This document shows positions 47,394-49,412 of a stretch of DNA of 49,412 bases, in pieces. Under the pieces are notes generated by a model that saw only the letters and a program-made list of their open reading frames with translations, was not told the DNA's origin and did not search any database. The DNA lies in NCBI GenBank assembly GCA_964632795.1, contig CAZWEZ010000015.1, positions 1 to 49,412 of the forward strand, given 5' to 3'. How positions within the stretch are numbered: position 1 is the first letter of the stretch; each line of letters opens with the position of its first letter. The stretch is from CAZWEZ01 sp964632795. Its GTDB lineage: Bacteria > Pseudomonadota > Alphaproteobacteria > Rhodospirillales > 2-02-FULL-58-16. Made by a program: the position numbers and the translations under genes.

Positions 47394-48663
47394 CGACGAA
47401 GGCGGCGGCCAGGAACAGGACCGCGGGGCTGGCCTCGGAGACGCGGCCGCCAAGGAGCTTGACCACGGCGTAGGTGATGAACCCGAAGCCGATCCCGGTG
47501 GCGATCGAGTAGGTCAACGGCATGGCGATGGCGGTGACCACGGCCGGGGCGACCTCGGTGATGTCCTCCCAGTCGATCTCCGACAGCCCCCGCATCATCA
47601 GGCAGGCGACGAAGATCAACGCCGGAGCGGTGGCGTAGGCCGGAATGGTGCTGGCCAGCGGCGACAGGAACAGGGACAGCAGGAACAGCCCGGCGACGGC
47701 GACCGCGGTCAGCCCGGTGCGGCCGCCGGCGTTGATGCCCGCCGCGCTCTCGATGTAGCTGGTGGTGGTCGAGGTGCCCAATACCGCCCCGGCGACGGTG
47801 GCCGTGCTGTCGGCCAGCAGCGCCTTCCTGAGGCGGGGCAGGCGGCCGTCGGCGTCCAGCATGCCGGCGCGGTGGGCCAGCCCGACCAGGGTCCCGGCGG
47901 TGTCGAACAGATCGACGAACAGGAAGGCGAAGATGATGGTGATCATGCCCACCTCGAGGGCCCCGGCGATGTCCATCTGGAGGAAGGTCGGGGCCAGGCT
48001 GGGCGGCATCGAGAACACGCCCTGGGCATCCGATATCCCGAGCACGATGCCGACCACGGTGATCACCAGGATGGCGATGATCAGGGCGCCGGGGATCTTG
48101 CGGGCGCTGAGCACCACCATCAGCCCGAAACCGGCCGCCGCCAGCAGCGCCTTGGGATCGGACAGGTCGCCCATGGTGACCAGCGTCGCCGGGTGGTCGA
48201 CGACGATGCCGGCGTTCTGCAGGCCGATGATCGCCAGGAACAGCCCGATGCCCGCCGAGATCGCCATCTTGAGCGACCTGGGGATCGAGTTGACGATCCA
48301 TTCGCGGACCGGCAGCACGCTGAGGATGATGAACAGGATGCCGGAGATGAAGACCGCGCCCAGCGCCACCTGCCAGGCGTGTCCCATGCCCAGGACCACG
48401 CCGTAGGTGAAGTAGGCGTTGAGCCCCATGCCGGGGGCCAGGGCCACCGGGTAGTTGGCGTACAGCCCCATGATCAGGGTGCCGATGGCCGCCGCCAGGC
48501 AGGTGGCGACGAACACCGCCCCCTGGTCCATGCCGGTGGCGGCGAGGATCGAGGGGTTGACGAAAATGATGTAGGCCAGGGTCAGGAAGGTGGTAAGCCC
48601 GGCCATCAGCTCGCGGCCGACGGTGGTTTCGTTGTCCGAGAGCTTGAACATGGTTTCAAGCAT
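47374..48663 (-). CDS. NCS2-family (AzgA/PbuG-type) hypoxanthine/guanine permease
   Basis: 429 aa from the ATG at 48663 (AAGGATGAC upstream); an in-frame ATG at 48711 lies outside the family N-terminus. About 12-14 membrane helices. Family marks are TFLTLAYIIFVNPSIL at the N-terminus, ALAPGMGLNAYFTY, FLFVDLFDTAGTLVGL and GTSTTTSYIESAAGINAGGRTGL. It imports purine bases with protons. Its 3' end overlaps tag by 20 bp and no terminator is seen there. Confidence 0.92.
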   Translation of the reverse strand: MLETMFKLSDNETTVGRELMAGLTTFLTLAYIIFVNPSILAATGMDQGAVFVATCLAAAIGTLIMGLYANYPVALAPGMGLNAYFTYGVVLGMGHAWQVALGAVFISGILFIILSVLPVREWIVNSIPRSLKMAISAGIGLFLAIIGLQNAGIVVDHPATLVTMGDLSDPKALLAAAGFGLMVVLSARKIPGALIIAILVITVVGIVLGISDAQGVFSMPPSLAPTFLQMDIAGALEVGMITIIFAFLFVDLFDTAGTLVGLAHRAGMLDADGRLPRLRKALLADSTATVAGAVLGTSTTTSYIESAAGINAGGRTGLTAVAVAGLFLLSLFLSPLASTIPAYATAPALIFVACLMMRGLSEIDWEDITEVAPAVVTAIAMPLTYSIATGIGFGFITYAVVKLLGGRVSEASPAVLFLAAAFVVKFAVV

Positions 48664-48752
48664 GGCGAAGTCATCCTTGAATTTGTGAAAGTCAGGTAGA
48701 TTTCTATACATGCCTTAGCCGTTTGTTAAGCGGGGTACGGGATGATCTTGAT

Positions 48753-49412
48753 ATGAAACGATTCTTGGTTTTCGTGGTCCTGGGGGCGTGGGGCCTTATT
48801 CTCGCGACTCGACCGGCAACGGCCCAGGACAAGGTCGAAATCACCGCCAAGGACTGCAAGCGGCTGGTCGAGCACGCCCCGTCCCCCGACGTCGCCTACC
48901 AGCCCGGGGTCGGTGTCCGCGGCAACAAGGTGGTCGGCGCCGATCTCGGCGGCGGCTCGCCGATCAAGCTGCCCAAGGTGATCACCTTCGACATCAAGGC
49001 CGACCTGCGCAACTACCTGGGCGGACCGCAAGCCGACGCCAAGGCGGCCAGCGCCGCCGTCCTCGCCGCCGACAAGGCGAGCGCCGCGGTCACCGCCGCC
49101 GCAACGGCCGCCGATGCCGCCGCGACCGCCGCCGAGGAGGCGCAGATCAACGCCGACACCGCCGCCGACGACGCCGCCGACGCCGCCGACGCCTCCGAAG
49201 CGGCCGCCGCCGCTTCCAAGGCGGACCCGACCGACGAAGCCCTCGAGGAGGCCGCCGAAACCGCCTCCGAGGCCGCCGCCGAGGCGACCGCGGAGGCGAC
49301 CGCCGCCGCCACCTCCGCCACCGCCGTCTCGGCGGCCGCCGAGACGGCGCTCTCCGCCGCCGAGGCCGCGTCGACGGCGACCAGCGCCGAGGACATCGCC
49401 ACCTATTCCCAT
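48753..49412 (+). CDS. Exported alanine-rich protein, 5' part
   Basis: 220 codons from the ATG at 48753, open to the window end. Signal peptide (about 1-25, cut after RPATAQ). Residues 26-93 are a compact, mixed-composition segment (VEITAKDCKRLVEH, VAYQPGVGVRGNKVVGADLGGG, LPKVITFDI) with one Cys. From about 94 on, roughly 127 residues are mostly Ala with Glu, Asp, Thr and Ser, likely a long helix or coiled coil with no clean repeat unit. I do not recognise the family. An envelope-spanning or surface spacer is possible but inferred only from composition. The antisense strand reads as a spurious glycine-rich frame. Confidence 0.75.
   Translation, partial: MKRFLVFVVLGAWGLILATRPATAQDKVEITAKDCKRLVEHAPSPDVAYQPGVGVRGNKVVGADLGGGSPIKLPKVITFDIKADLRNYLGGPQADAKAASAAVLAADKASAAVTAAATAADAAATAAEEAQINADTAADDAADAADASEAAAAASKADPTDEALEEAAETASEAAAEATAEATAAATSATAVSAAAETALSAAEAASTATSAEDIATYSH

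Overview
The window is GC-rich, gene-dense DNA from an alphaproteobacterium, most likely a Rhodospirillales-type organism. The support is a C4-pathway 5-aminolevulinate synthase (hemA), the order tig-clpP-clpX-lon-HU followed by a complete 14-gene nuo operon, the birA-coaX-rnj-mce tail behind nuoN, and an rquA-type rhodoquinone gene. A run of 10 N inside nnr shows a scaffolded draft assembly. No phage, transposase, CRISPR array or integrase was seen.

Layout. 1-2112 (+): 3' end of soxB, a variant soxD with a Lys-Pro tail, and tatC. 2159-6573 (-): hemA, a RidA-like gene, an MFS transporter preceded by a 43-codon micro-ORF, and a response-regulator/metallo-beta-lactamase fusion. 6574-6958: promoter of the fusion gene and two sequence-related tandem terminators of nrdJ. 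6959-10633 (-): B12-dependent ribonucleotide reductase with two NrdR-like boxes upstream. 10984-14357 (-): a GNAT acetyltransferase, an internally deleted GNAT, a mercaptopyruvate-type sulfurtransferase, cysteine synthase and a NUDIX hydrolase. 14573-18605: rquA (+), an OmpR/PhoP-type two-component pair (-), then, divergently, a relic of a cytochrome c domain and an intact diheme cytochrome c (+). 18805-21694 (+): nnr and malonyl-CoA decarboxylase. 21788-28953 (+): tRNA-Leu, tig, clpP, clpX, lon, HU, tRNA-Val, tRNA-Asp. 29042-43193 (+): nuoA-N. 43204-47393 (+): birA, coaX, rnj, mce, tag. 47374-48663 (-): AzgA-type purine permease. 48753-end (+): 5' part of an exported alanine-rich protein.

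How the parts fit. Complex I, an rquA-type enzyme, an oxygen-independent nucleotide reductase and an exported diheme cytochrome together suggest an organism able to respire with little or no oxygen. The protease and chaperone block (Tig, ClpXP, Lon) and the nuo block are ordinary housekeeping. The less ordinary material lies between 5 and 18.6 kb. The best single observation is a pair of near-identical 11-bp-period direct repeats, in inverted orientation 100 bp apart, between the two-component operon and the cytochrome locus. They look like binding sites of the locally encoded regulator and tie an uncharacterised sensor system to a cytochrome. Other oddities are a receiver/metallo-hydrolase fusion, a GNAT gene that lost its acetyl-CoA site but kept its frame, a fragment resembling an adenylating-enzyme motif ahead of the MFS gene, a SoxD that appears to have lost two zinc ligands, and low-complexity charged tails on three otherwise normal proteins (SoxD, TatC, trigger factor).
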